A stretch of 64,000 nt of DNA, from positions 124,001 to 188,000 of the forward strand of contig NZ_NXGX01000004.1 of the NCBI RefSeq assembly GCF_002844275.1. The letters are read 5' to 3'. The notes beneath the pieces are model-generated. The model had not been told where the DNA came from. It was given only the letters and a program-made list of their open reading frames with translations, and made no database searches. Below, piece after piece: positions 1 through 7,671 of the stretch. Source of the stretch: Thalassospira lohafexi. GTDB lineage: Bacteria; Pseudomonadota; Alphaproteobacteria; Rhodospirillales; Thalassospiraceae. Both the position numbers and the translations under genes were made by a program. The stretch's first letter is position 1, and each line of letters starts with the position of its first letter.

Positions 1-852
1 AGCTTCCATGTCTTTCATCGCAAGACGTGCGTCCATGTCATGGGCAAGATCACGGATGGACATTTCCAGGATGGCCTGGAGGTCTGCTGGCATCGAATCC
101 CATTTGGTCTTGTTGACAGAAACTTCCAGCATCGGCATGGAATGGAAGCCCGGATAGACAGGATGTTTGGCAATGTCATGCAGGCCCATCGCCTGGTTGG
201 TCGAGAACACGGTCGCATCGGCCGCGTCGATCACTTTTTTATCAAGCGAGGTAAAGACTTCGGACTGCGGGATATTCACCGGCGAAGCACCAGCTGCGGC
301 AAATACCTGCTGTACCATGCCTTCCGGGGCGCGCATTTTCAGGCCCTTAAGATCGGCAACGCCATCAAGCGGGACCGATGATACAAAGGCTTCGAGACCC
401 GGAGTAACGGCACCGATGAACTGCAAACCACGTGGGTTCAAAAGGCTGTTCATCAGTTCTTTGCCGCCGCCATATTCGACGAAACGCAGCATTTCAGATG
501 GTGCAGACCATGCACCGACCGGGTTTGCAATCAGGCCGAAAGCCGGATCTTTGCCGGAGAAATAGCTGGTATCGGTGATGTGGCCGTCAAGAATGCCGGC
601 TGCGATGGCATCCTGTGTTTCGGCATGTTCAACGATCGAGTTGACCGGAAGCATTTCAACTTCAACACGGCCACCGGTCATAACGCCAACGCGTTTGGCC
701 CAGTCCTGTTCCAATTCAAAGTTTGGAACGCCAGCAGAGTCACTCGACTGCATTTTAAGGGTGAATTCCTGCGCATTGGCCGAAAACGGGGCCGCTGCAA
801 TCAGGCTGGCAACAAAGGTTGCTCCTACGAGCGATTTAAGGGTCTTGGTCAT
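1..852 (-). CDS. TRAP transporter solute-binding protein, DctP family (3' end beyond the window)
   Basis: This is the periplasmic binding component of a tripartite ATP-independent periplasmic transporter, which captures a carboxylate or sugar acid and hands it to a DctQM-type membrane unit. 284 residues are visible; the C-terminus lies left of base 1. The N-terminus is a clear Sec signal peptide with a cleavage-like ANA-QE site near residue 28, followed by family-typical segments such as LKMRAPEG and VFSTNQAMGLHDIAKHP. The start at 852 overlaps the stop of the upstream kinase gene as ATGA, so the two are probably translationally coupled. Because it sits behind gntK and a GntR-type regulator, gluconate or a related aldonate is the likely ligand (inference). 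The membrane subunits would lie further left. Confidence 0.9.
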   Translation of the reverse strand, partial: MTKTLKSLVGATFVASLIAAAPFSANAQEFTLKMQSSDSAGVPNFELEQDWAKRVGVMTGGRVEVEMLPVNSIVEHAETQDAIAAGILDGHITDTSYFSGKDPAFGLIANPVGAWSAPSEMLRFVEYGGGKELMNSLLNPRGLQFIGAVTPGLEAFVSSVPLDGVADLKGLKMRAPEGMVQQVFAAAGASPVNIPQSEVFTSLDKKVIDAADATVFSTNQAMGLHDIAKHPVYPGFHSMPMLEVSVNKTKWDSMPADLQAILEMSIRDLAHDMDARLAMKDMEA

Positions 853-1448
853 GTATCTTCTCCCTGGAATACCGGTTTTCCGGCGGTGTTTTCTTTGACA
901 AAGGAAGGACTGCTGTTTTCGCTGGCCTTTAAACGTTCGGTGACCGTGGCAACAACAGTATCGATCGGGGCATCTATCGAGACAGTCACGCAGTTCTCGT
1001 CCGGCCCCGGCGGTTCGAGGACTGCAAGCTGACTGTCTAGCAGTGCGGACGGCATGAAATGTCCTACCCGGCTTTCAAGCCGTGTCTGGATCACATCACG
1101 TGTGCCGTCCAAAAACACAAAAGTCGCCGGGCTGAGTTCCCGGCTCAAAAAATCGCGGTAGCTTTGCTTGAGCGCAGAACAGGCGATAAAAACGGTGTCT
1201 GAACACAGGTCCGACGCACGGGCGTCTGCCTTTGCACGGGCCGCATCGGCAACCGCGGCTAGCCATGGCCAGCGCATGTCATCGGTAAGCGGTTTGCCGC
1301 TGCGCATATGTTCGACGTTTTCAATCGGATGATGATCGTCGGCATCAAGCCACTGGCTGCGGGTTGCCTTCGCAACGCGCCGTGCGATTTCGGTTTTTCC
1401 CGACCCCGAGACGCCCATAACAACGACATAGCTGATCTGCCGATCCAT
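849..1448 (-). CDS. gntK: Gluconokinase
   Basis: Phosphorylates D-gluconate with ATP to 6-phosphogluconate, feeding the Entner-Doudoroff or pentose phosphate pathways. The 199-residue protein has the P-loop GVSGSGKT at residues 12-19 and the family segments WLDADDHHP and CSALKQSYRDFL typical of the GntK/IdnK shikimate-kinase-like fold; VGHFMPSALLDSQLAVLEPP is also characteristic. The ATG at 1448 is preferred over the TTG one codon upstream because GGAAA lies at a good distance. It is the first gene of an operon with the TRAP binding protein (4-bp overlap) and diverges from the LacI-family regulator, with two operator palindromes in between. Confidence 0.93.
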   Translation of the reverse strand: MDRQISYVVVMGVSGSGKTEIARRVAKATRSQWLDADDHHPIENVEHMRSGKPLTDDMRWPWLAAVADAARAKADARASDLCSDTVFIACSALKQSYRDFLSRELSPATFVFLDGTRDVIQTRLESRVGHFMPSALLDSQLAVLEPPGPDENCVTVSIDAPIDTVVATVTERLKASENSSPSFVKENTAGKPVFQGEDT

Positions 1449-1516
1449 CAAGATATTTCCGCCCGACTCTTTTTTATCAGGGCAGCTTTACGCTTTTGTT
1501 TGCCCTATTGTTTGCG

Positions 1517-1549
1517 ATGTTAGCGCTAACATAATGTTAGCGCTAACAT
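1517..1549. promoter_or_regulatory. Tandem GntR-type operators between gntK and gntR
   Basis: Two identical 16-bp perfect palindromes, ATGTTAGCGCTAACAT, lie at 1517-1532 and 1534-1549, with centres 17 bp apart. The central GCGC with flanking TTA/TAA is the classic form of LacI/GalR-family operators. Their position between the divergent gntK operon and the regulator suggests control of both directions. An exact third copy occurs at 34215-34230. Confidence 0.9.
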
Positions 1550-1613
1550 CGAGTCAACAGCCTAATTCACAAGAGACTTGTCCATTATCAAAAGACGTAA
1601 TAAATGTAAGGGT

Positions 1614-2639
1614 ATGAGGAAACGCAAAGGGGCCGGGCGGCCAACAATTGCTGATGTTGCCAACAAGGCCGGGGTCAGCACCATCACCGTTTCACGCGCC
1701 TTGCGCGATCCCGCGATGGTGTCCGATCACCTGCGCCGTAAAATCAACAATGCGGTGCGAAAACTCAATTATGTGCCCCATTCGCATGCCAGTGCGCTGG
1801 CATCAACCCGGTCCAATATTATCGGTGTGATCGTGCCGTCGCTGACCAACAACGTCTTTGCCGAAAGTTTGCGCGCGATTTACGACGCGTTCGGTCAGGG
1901 CGCGTTTCAGGTTCAACTGGGCAACTCGCGCTACGTCCCGGCAGAAGAAGAACGACTGGTGCGCACCTTTTTGGGCCAGCGCCCGTCGGCGATGATTGTT
2001 GCCGGAACCGATCAAACGGATGTGACCCGCCAATTGTTGGAAAATGCCGAATGTCCGGTGGTGCAAATCATGGATGTTGGCGATGACCCGATTGATATGA
2101 TTGTTGGCTTTTCGCATTTTGAGGGCGGTAAGGCCGCGGGGGTTCATCTGGTGCAGCAAGGCTATAAGCGCATTGGTTTCCTCGGTGCGCGTATGGACCC
2201 AAGGTCATATCGCCGTCTTGAAGGATTTAAGGAAGCCCTTCAGTTCGGGGGGCGCTATGACCCTGATCTGATTATGACCACCACCGTATCATCAAGTGTT
2301 TCACTTGGTGCTGAACTGATCGCACAGTTTTGCGCCCGACGTCCGGATCTGGACGCGGTTTTTTGTAACAATGATGACATGGCGCTTGGTGCCTTGTTCG
2401 GCTGCCAGAAGGCCGGGCTTTCAATTCCCGACGACATCGGGATTATCGGGTTTAACGATCTGGAAATGATGGCGGCGGCCCACCCATCGCTGACCTCAAT
2501 CCGCACCGATCGCTATGCGATTGGCCGACATGCGGTTGAAATGATTCAATCCGTCCTTTCGGGCGAAACCCCGGACAAAAAGATTGTCGATCTCGGATTT
2601 GAATTACAGGTCCGCCAAAGCACGTCACGTGCGAAGTAG
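1614..2639 (+). CDS. gntR: LacI-family transcriptional regulator, GntR-like gluconate repressor
   Basis: DNA-binding repressor of the LacI/GalR family. The N-terminal helix-turn-helix is TIADVANKAGVSTITVSRAL at about residues 10-29, followed by the hinge segment and a periplasmic-binding-like sensor domain. Segments such as VPSLTNNVFAESLRAIYD and FCNNDDMALGALFGCQKAGL resemble remembered E. coli GntR sequence closely. With the ATG at 1614 the protein is 341 residues; an in-frame TTG at 1578 would add 12, and neither start has an ideal Shine-Dalgarno spacing. It diverges from gntK across two operator palindromes, so autoregulation and repression of gluconate uptake, relieved by gluconate or 6-phosphogluconate, are expected (inference from the family). 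Confidence 0.9.
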   Translation: MRKRKGAGRPTIADVANKAGVSTITVSRALRDPAMVSDHLRRKINNAVRKLNYVPHSHASALASTRSNIIGVIVPSLTNNVFAESLRAIYDAFGQGAFQVQLGNSRYVPAEEERLVRTFLGQRPSAMIVAGTDQTDVTRQLLENAECPVVQIMDVGDDPIDMIVGFSHFEGGKAAGVHLVQQGYKRIGFLGARMDPRSYRRLEGFKEALQFGGRYDPDLIMTTTVSSSVSLGAELIAQFCARRPDLDAVFCNNDDMALGALFGCQKAGLSIPDDIGIIGFNDLEMMAAAHPSLTSIRTDRYAIGRHAVEMIQSVLSGETPDKKIVDLGFELQVRQSTSRAK

Positions 2640-2659
2640 TATGAGAGCTATCTGGTGTG

Positions 2660-3049
2660 ATGGTCGGAAAGACACTTTTAAGTTGTGGCATCATGATGTT
2701 GTTGAGTGCTTGCCTGCATTCACCCGTTGAAATTCGGGATGACCCGATCGGTCCCACGTGGCCCTACACATGGTATTGGAAGGCAAAGAAAGACGGCAAC
2801 GGCACCGTGAATAGTTCCGTCGAGGCAATCACATTTTCAGGCCGTGATTTTGTCACTGTTCGCCATCATCATGTTCCGCTTGACGAGCCATTGCCTACCG
2901 ATGTTGTTGCTTTGGCTGAAAAATACTGTGCGCGTCTAGACAAGTACGCGATACCGAGAGATATATCTCACCGATATTCGAATTCGGCGGCGTTTCTGTG
3001 TTTGACCCAAGACGAGTTGGACAACTTTGAGCCACTGAAAGTGAACTGA
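2660..3049 (+). CDS. Small putative lipoprotein of unknown function
   Basis: A 129-residue protein with a short hydrophobic signal and the lipobox LLSAC, which would place the lipidated cysteine at about residue 18. After the Cys come a tryptophan-rich stretch (TWPYTWYWK) and a soluble domain with two further cysteines. No family is recognised. A GTG one codon upstream is an alternative start. It follows gntR by about 20 bases but probably is not functionally linked to it. It converges on the YigZ-family gene with only about 14 bases between stop codons. A genuine coding region is supported by the signal peptide and by lack of a better frame, but conservation is untested. Confidence 0.6.
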   Translation: MVGKTLLSCGIMMLLSACLHSPVEIRDDPIGPTWPYTWYWKAKKDGNGTVNSSVEAITFSGRDFVTVRHHHVPLDEPLPTDVVALAEKYCARLDKYAIPRDISHRYSNSAAFLCLTQDELDNFEPLKVN

Positions 3050-3063
3050 TTTCGCGACCAAAG

Positions 3064-3630
3064 CTAAGGAAGCGGAAACCGTTCGGCAAGTTCGCAAAGT
3101 ATTTCGCGTGGTCCGGCGATTTTGATACGTGTGCCTGTGGTGTCAAATTGCCGGTCCAGCACCGTGATCCCATCCTGACCACAGGCTTGTTCGAGTGTTC
3201 CGGCATCGGAAAATTCGGCAAAAAGCTCAGCTTCGCCTTGCGGGATGTAATCGATAATCTCGGCTTCGCTACAGGCGGCATTGGCCGCACCGCTATAGGC
3301 GCGCACAAGCCCGCCCGTACCAAGTTTTGTGCCGCCGAAATAACGCGTAACAATGACCGCGACATTGATCAGGTCGCGTCCTTGCAAGACCTTAAGGCAC
3401 GGAACACCCGATGTGCCGGATGGTTCGCCGTCATCCTTGCCATGTTCAATTAGCTGTTCTTCATCATTGAGATAACGATAGGCCGTGACATGGTGATTGG
3501 CTTTGGGGTGAAGACTGCGCAGTTCACCGACGCGCGTTGCAAGGTCTTCGTAGAAAACCAGCTCGGCCAGAAAACGTGATTTCTTTTCTTCGGTTTCGGC
3601 ATATGCCGGTCGGGCGATTGTTTTCATCAT
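3064..3630 (-). CDS. yigZ: YigZ/IMPACT family protein
   Basis: A 188-residue member of the UPF0029/IMPACT family, whose bacterial members are thought to bind nucleic acid or ribosomes; the exact role is unsettled. The two diagnostic blocks are present: DDGEPSGTSGVP near residues 66-77 and TRYFGGTKLGTGGLVRAY near residues 93-110, followed by the C-terminal ferredoxin-like DUF1949 region. Length matches the family (about 190-205). Two ATG codons lie in tandem at the start. It stands alone, convergent with the lipoprotein gene and on the same strand as the TauE/SafE gene upstream. Confidence 0.9.
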   Translation of the reverse strand: MMKTIARPAYAETEEKKSRFLAELVFYEDLATRVGELRSLHPKANHHVTAYRYLNDEEQLIEHGKDDGEPSGTSGVPCLKVLQGRDLINVAVIVTRYFGGTKLGTGGLVRAYSGAANAACSEAEIIDYIPQGEAELFAEFSDAGTLEQACGQDGITVLDRQFDTTGTRIKIAGPREILCELAERFPLP

Positions 3631-3686
3631 GCGTTGATAGCAAAGCCTTGGCAGGATCGCTAGTAAGGTGTCGCTAGAAGATAGTG

Positions 3687-4430
3687 CTAAAGAGTCGCGT
3701 ACTTACCAATCAGCATCACGCCAAAAATGATCAGCATGACCAGAACGACCTTGCGGAAGGTGGCGGCATCCATGCGGTTACGCACGATGCCGCCGAGTTT
3801 GGTCCCCAAAAACACCGGTATCAGTCCGGCAAGCGATATCCAGACAGAATCAAGTGTCATCAGCCCCAGACGCGATAGGCCAAAGGCCATGACGATGCTT
3901 GATAAGCTAAAGGAAATGTTGATCGCCTGAATGAAGCGTTTCGGATCAAGCCGGACCGACAATAGAAATGGCAAAACCGGCATAACCTGTGACCCGGTAA
4001 TGCCATTGACCAATCCGGTGGCAAAGCCCGAAATCGGGGCAATGTGGTCGGCAACGCGATCTGACATCGGGCGGCCAGGGCGCAATAGCGTAAACACCCC
4101 GTAATTCATCAGCACCAGCCCCAATATGGCCCCCGCCATCAGGCCATCAACCATTTCAAGCACAGCAAGCCCGATCAGAAGGCCGGGAATGGTCGCCAGA
4201 AACATCGGCCAGAAGCGACTGACGGTTTCGCGGAAGTGTCCGGCCTGCACCATGATAATGCTGTTGCTGACCAAGGATGGAATGATCACAAGCGGCATGG
4301 CGGCCTTTAAGCCGATGCCAAGTGCCAGAATTGGCAGGGCTGATGTCGAGAACCCCAAGCCCGTTGCACCCTTTACGAATGCCGCAATAAAATAGGCGCA
4401 GGCAATAATGGCAATTGTTTCTATGGACAT
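3687..4430 (-). CDS. TauE/SafE family sulfite exporter-like membrane protein
   Basis: A 247-residue inner-membrane protein of the TauE/SafE (DUF81) family, whose members export sulfite, sulfoacetate or related anions. I count about seven or eight hydrophobic segments, and the family-typical glycine-rich N-terminal hairpin FVKGATGLGFSTSALPIL is at about residues 17-34, with a second copy-like motif GLVNGITGSQVMPVL in the middle, reflecting the internal duplication of this fold. The start at 4430 (MSIETIAI) follows a GGAAA sequence; upstream in-frame codons encode a non-hydrophobic unlikely extension. No sulfur genes are adjacent, so the substrate cannot be named. Confidence 0.85.
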   Translation of the reverse strand: MSIETIAIIACAYFIAAFVKGATGLGFSTSALPILALGIGLKAAMPLVIIPSLVSNSIIMVQAGHFRETVSRFWPMFLATIPGLLIGLAVLEMVDGLMAGAILGLVLMNYGVFTLLRPGRPMSDRVADHIAPISGFATGLVNGITGSQVMPVLPFLLSVRLDPKRFIQAINISFSLSSIVMAFGLSRLGLMTLDSVWISLAGLIPVFLGTKLGGIVRNRMDAATFRKVVLVMLIIFGVMLIGKYATL

Positions 4431-4798
4431 CGGGTTTCCGAATGATGGTGGCTGGCGCGGCGCAGTGTGCCCTTTATCTTTGCGATGCGCAAATGGTCTG
4501 ATGATTGCGGATCGGCGGATTCGCACATACATCAATGTGAGGACCAAGAGGCAATCGGCGACCACCCCATCGCAAATTTCTGGTTTTGAGTGGAATTTTG
4601 CGTGAATTTTATGTGTCTTGGCAAAAAATTGCGGGTTTTTATCATCCTTAAGTCGAGAAGGGGTGGAAATGCAGCGGTAAAACCCGTATCAAGTTTGGCC
4701 CGGTTAAATGACCGACGGCACGGCGGAATTCCGCTGGCGAAGTGGATTTGTGTTATAATGCGGCATGACAATGATCATGCACGATTGAGAGGAAGCAA
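4431..4798. other. Intergenic region before the DAHP synthase gene
   Basis: A 368-base stretch between divergent genes. It must hold the promoters of both neighbours, but I see no convincing -35/-10 pair, operator or leader peptide. Short open frames here have no initiation signals or protein-like composition. Confidence 0.5.
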
Positions 4799-6181
4799 AT
4801 GAGCAAGAGCTGGAGCATTGATAGCTGGCGCAACCTGCCTGTAAAGCAGATGCCGACTTATCCGGATGCACAGGCCCTCGGGGCCGTAGAGCAAGAGCTC
4901 GGCAGCTATCCTCCTTTGGTATTTGCTGGCGAAGCACGCGCGTTGAAAGAAAAGCTTGGTGCGGTTGCAGAAGGCAAGGCCTTCCTGCTGCAGGGCGGCG
5001 ATTGCGCCGAGAGCTTTAAGGAATTTCACCCCAACAACATCCGCGACACATTCAAGGTGATGTTGCAGATGGCGGTTGTTCTGACCTATGGCGCAGCATG
5101 CCCGGTGGTCAAGGTCGGGCGCATGGCCGGTCAGTTTGCCAAACCGCGTTCGGCCGATACTGAAACCATCAATGGTGTTGAACTGCCAAGTTACCGTGGT
5201 GACAACATTAACGGGATTGAGTTCACGCCAGAAGCCCGCATTCCGGATCCGCAGCGCCAGATCCGTGCCTATAACCAATCGGCATCGACGTTGAACCTTC
5301 TGCGTGCGTTTGCACAAGGGGGCTTTGCCGATCTGAGTAAGATCCACCGTTGGAACCTGTCGTTTGTTGATGGCAGCCCGGCTGGTGAGCGCTACAGCAA
5401 GATGACCACCCAGATTGATGAAGCGGTTGCCTTCATGCAGGCGTGCGGTATTACCGCGGAAACAGCACCGCAGATGCGCGAAACCGATTTCTATACCTCC
5501 CACGAGGCGCTTTTGCTGGGCTATGAGCAGGCATTGACCCGTCAGGACAGTCTGACTGGGGATTGGTACGACTGTTCGGCGCACATGCTGTGGATCGGGG
5601 ACCGGACGCGTAAGGCCGACGAGGCTCATGTCGAATTCTTGCGCGGTGTGAACAACCCGATCGGCATGAAATGCGGCCCGACGATGGACGAGGATGATTT
5701 GATCCGTCTGATCGATATTCTGAACCCGAAAAACGAAGCTGGTCGTTTGACCCTGATTGCCCGCATGGGCGCAGAGAAGGTCAATGATCATCTGCCGCGT
5801 CTGGTCAAGCGTGTTAAGGCTGAAGGCCGCAAGGTGGTTTGGTCGTGCGATCCGATGCATGGCAACACGATCAAGGCCACCAACGGCTATAAAACCCGTC
5901 CGTTCGATGCGATCCTGTCGGAAGTGAAATCATTCTTTGACGTGCATAAAGCCGAAGGAACCCATGCCGGTGGTGTTCATTTTGAAATGACCGGAACCGA
6001 TGTAACCGAGTGCATCGGTGGGGCACGTGAAGTCACCGTCGACAGCCTGTCGGATCGTTATCATACCCATTGCGACCCGCGCCTGAATGGCGGGCAGGCA
6101 TTGGAACTGGCGTTCCTGATGGCTGAGATGATCAAACAGGAACGCGATGATGCGCGTGAGCTGCTTGCGGCTTCTGCCTGA
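4799..6181 (+). CDS. 3-deoxy-7-phosphoheptulonate synthase, class II
   Basis: Catalyses condensation of phosphoenolpyruvate with erythrose 4-phosphate to DAHP, the entry step of the shikimate pathway. At 460 residues it has the length of class II (plant/AroAII-type) enzymes, not the roughly 350 of class I. Visible class II motifs include [11 protein letters not shown] near residue 61, [14 protein letters not shown] near residue 102, [11 protein letters not shown], and [15 protein letters not shown] near residue 390, which carry phosphate and metal ligands (Cys, His, Glu, Asp). A strong AGAGGAAG ribosome binding site precedes the ATG. It is monocistronic, with a terminator directly downstream. 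The adjacent region shows no attenuator-like leader. Confidence 0.96.
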   Translation: MSKSWSIDSWRNLPVKQMPTYPDAQALGAVEQELGSYPPLVFAGEARALKEKLGAVAEGKAFLLQGGDCAESFKEFHPNNIRDTFKVMLQMAVVLTYGAACPVVKVGRMAGQFAKPRSADTETINGVELPSYRGDNINGIEFTPEARIPDPQRQIRAYNQSASTLNLLRAFAQGGFADLSKIHRWNLSFVDGSPAGERYSKMTTQIDEAVAFMQACGITAETAPQMRETDFYTSHEALLLGYEQALTRQDSLTGDWYDCSAHMLWIGDRTRKADEAHVEFLRGVNNPIGMKCGPTMDEDDLIRLIDILNPKNEAGRLTLIARMGAEKVNDHLPRLVKRVKAEGRKVVWSCDPMHGNTIKATNGYKTRPFDAILSEVKSFFDVHKAEGTHAGGVHFEMTGTDVTECIGGAREVTVDSLSDRYHTHCDPRLNGGQALELAFLMAEMIKQERDDARELLAASA

Positions 6182-6211
6182 TCTGTCTTGGGATTGATGT
6201 ATTTTGGCAAG

Positions 6212-6240
6212 GGCGTCCGGGAAACCGGGCGCCTTTGTTT
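6212..6240 (+). terminator. Rho-independent terminator of the DAHP synthase gene
   Basis: Nine-base-pair stem GGCGTCCGG/CCGGGCGCC (one G-U pair) with a GAAA tetraloop, followed by TTTGTTT, 30 bases after the stop codon. Confidence 0.85.
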
Positions 6241-6501
6241 TGTCGGGATGGCACATGGTGGACCGGCGTTTGGTACTTGGTACTGATGAGGTCCATGACA
6301 TCCTTTAGACGTCAACTTTGAGGTTAGAACACGTTTTACGTGATTTTGTTGGTCTTCATTCGATTGAAAAACAGCAAATCCGCATCAATTGACGCCGATT
6401 GTTTCATTTTACCTCTACCCAACGGCATCGAATATTCTTAAGTATAGACAAATACAGGCTAATACCTGATGGATATTAGGGATTGAGGGTCGCACATAAA
6501 T
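6241..6501. other. Intergenic region upstream of the small FliM/CheZ-motif gene
   Basis: Together with the preceding terminator this gives 320 bases without a gene. The sequence is AT-richer near 6340-6480. A weak TTGACG at 6389 might be a -35 element but its -10 partner is poor. No other structure was identified. Confidence 0.4.
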
Positions 6502-6987
6502 ATGACGGATGAAGCGGATTTTGCTGCGTGGCAGAAAAAGGTTGAGGGAACGAATATTTCCTCCACGACGCTTTTGGCGACCGATTATCTGAATCACTTC
6601 AACGAAATCGTCATGTTGCTCGAAATGGTCCCTGACATGCCTGACATGATCGAGGATTGCAAAGAGTGGGCACCCAAAAGCTATCAGGATCATTTCCGCG
6701 ATAGTGCGTTTTCCGACCGCGAACTGGCGATTGAGGCCTATGATCATGTGCCAAGCCGGTTCCGCGATCCATTTGAAGAAACCATTAATCACCTCAATAC
6801 GATTGTCGGCCACGCCAATACGCAGCTTGATGCGATCATTGCTGAGGGCAACGAGGAACTGCTGCGTGAAACCGCCAATGCGGTCACCAAATCGCTGCAA
6901 CGGTTCATGGATGTTGCCAGCGGGATCATCCATGGATCGGCCAAAACCATGAGCCAGGACGAAATCGACGCTGCACTGGATTTGTAG
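6502..6987 (+). CDS. Small acidic alpha-helical protein with FliM/CheZ-like C-terminal peptide
   Basis: A 161-residue soluble protein with no signal peptide or membrane segment, predicted by eye to be mostly helical and acidic. No family is recognised with certainty. The last twelve residues, MSQDEIDAALDL, closely resemble the N-terminal CheY-binding and switch-complex peptide of FliM (SQDEIDALL) and the C-terminal CheY-binding tail of CheZ. The N-terminal 145 residues could form a helical bundle (segments around 55-75, 95-115 and 118-145). A role in chemotaxis signal termination or switch binding is therefore possible, but this rests on the short motif alone. The gene is monocistronic and followed by a stem-loop. 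The start at 6502 follows GAGGG at about eight bases. Confidence 0.75.
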   Translation: MTDEADFAAWQKKVEGTNISSTTLLATDYLNHFNEIVMLLEMVPDMPDMIEDCKEWAPKSYQDHFRDSAFSDRELAIEAYDHVPSRFRDPFEETINHLNTIVGHANTQLDAIIAEGNEELLRETANAVTKSLQRFMDVASGIIHGSAKTMSQDEIDAALDL

Positions 6988-7027
6988 CTTTCACGGTTCC
7001 CACCAAAATCACATCGAAGACAAGACA

Positions 7028-7057
7028 AAACCGGGGCCACTGATGCCGCCCCGGTTT
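7028..7057. terminator. Stem-loop between convergent genes
   Basis: Perfect 10-bp inverted repeat AAACCGGGGC/GCCCCGGTTT with a 10-base loop, placed between two convergent genes. The A- and T-ended arms suit a bidirectional terminator, although the following T-run is short. Confidence 0.7.
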
Positions 7058-7090
7058 GCTTGATGTGTCTTGTTTCGGTGTCAATCGAGC

Positions 7091-7666
7091 CTAATTGGCC
7101 ATATCGGCCAATTCACTATCCAAACGTTTGATTTCCGATTGCAGTAACGGCAAGACGTCTTGACGGGCCGTAGCAACGATTGTTGTCATTTTTTCCATGG
7201 CTTTGCGGGCATAGCCATTTGCATTCTGCTGCATGAACAAAATGGTCATCTGTGCTTCGATATCGCCATAAAAGCGGCGCACACCGGTCAGAACTTTTGG
7301 GTTTACCTCAAGCGTGCGGTCGGAATAGCGCATGGTTTGCCAAACCATATCGTCGAGTTTGTGGGCTTCGCGCGGAGCTAGCGTTTGGGCGTGCCACGTC
7401 ATCGGGGCCTCTGGATAATTGGCGATCCATGTTTCGACCTTTTCGATATTGTCACCAAACTCAGCTTCGAGCGATTTTTCCAGATTGCTGACATCGGACA
7501 TCGTCTGATACCGATCAAAGTCAACGGCGATCTGGAAACCCGCAAAACTTGCCAGATACACACCGATAACCGTAGATGCCAAAATGACGCATTGGGTGAG
7601 CCAAAACTCGATGTTCGGGCGACCACTTACGCTTAGGAAGCGGAAGGGGAAAAGAAATCCACGCAT
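7091..7666 (-). CDS. Membrane-anchored protein of unknown function in the YbjQ-M48 operon
   Basis: A 191-residue protein with one clear transmembrane segment at about residues 22-44 (from FWLTQCVILAST to FAGF) and a C-terminal helical, probably periplasmic or cytoplasmic, domain rich in Glu, Met and Thr. I do not recognise a family. It starts five bases after the stop of the M48 protease gene, so the two are surely cotranscribed, and a functional partnership (for example as an adaptor or substrate of the protease) is plausible but unproven. Its own ribosome binding site is weak, suggesting coupling to the upstream gene. Confidence 0.75.
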   Translation of the reverse strand: MRGFLFPFRFLSVSGRPNIEFWLTQCVILASTVIGVYLASFAGFQIAVDFDRYQTMSDVSNLEKSLEAEFGDNIEKVETWIANYPEAPMTWHAQTLAPREAHKLDDMVWQTMRYSDRTLEVNPKVLTGVRRFYGDIEAQMTILFMQQNANGYARKAMEKMTTIVATARQDVLPLLQSEIKRLDSELADMAN

Positions 7667-7671
7667 GGGTA

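Noticed and set aside
4775..5860. Long open frame opposite the DAHP synthase gene
   Set aside because: Shadow of a certain gene; no family features or start signal.
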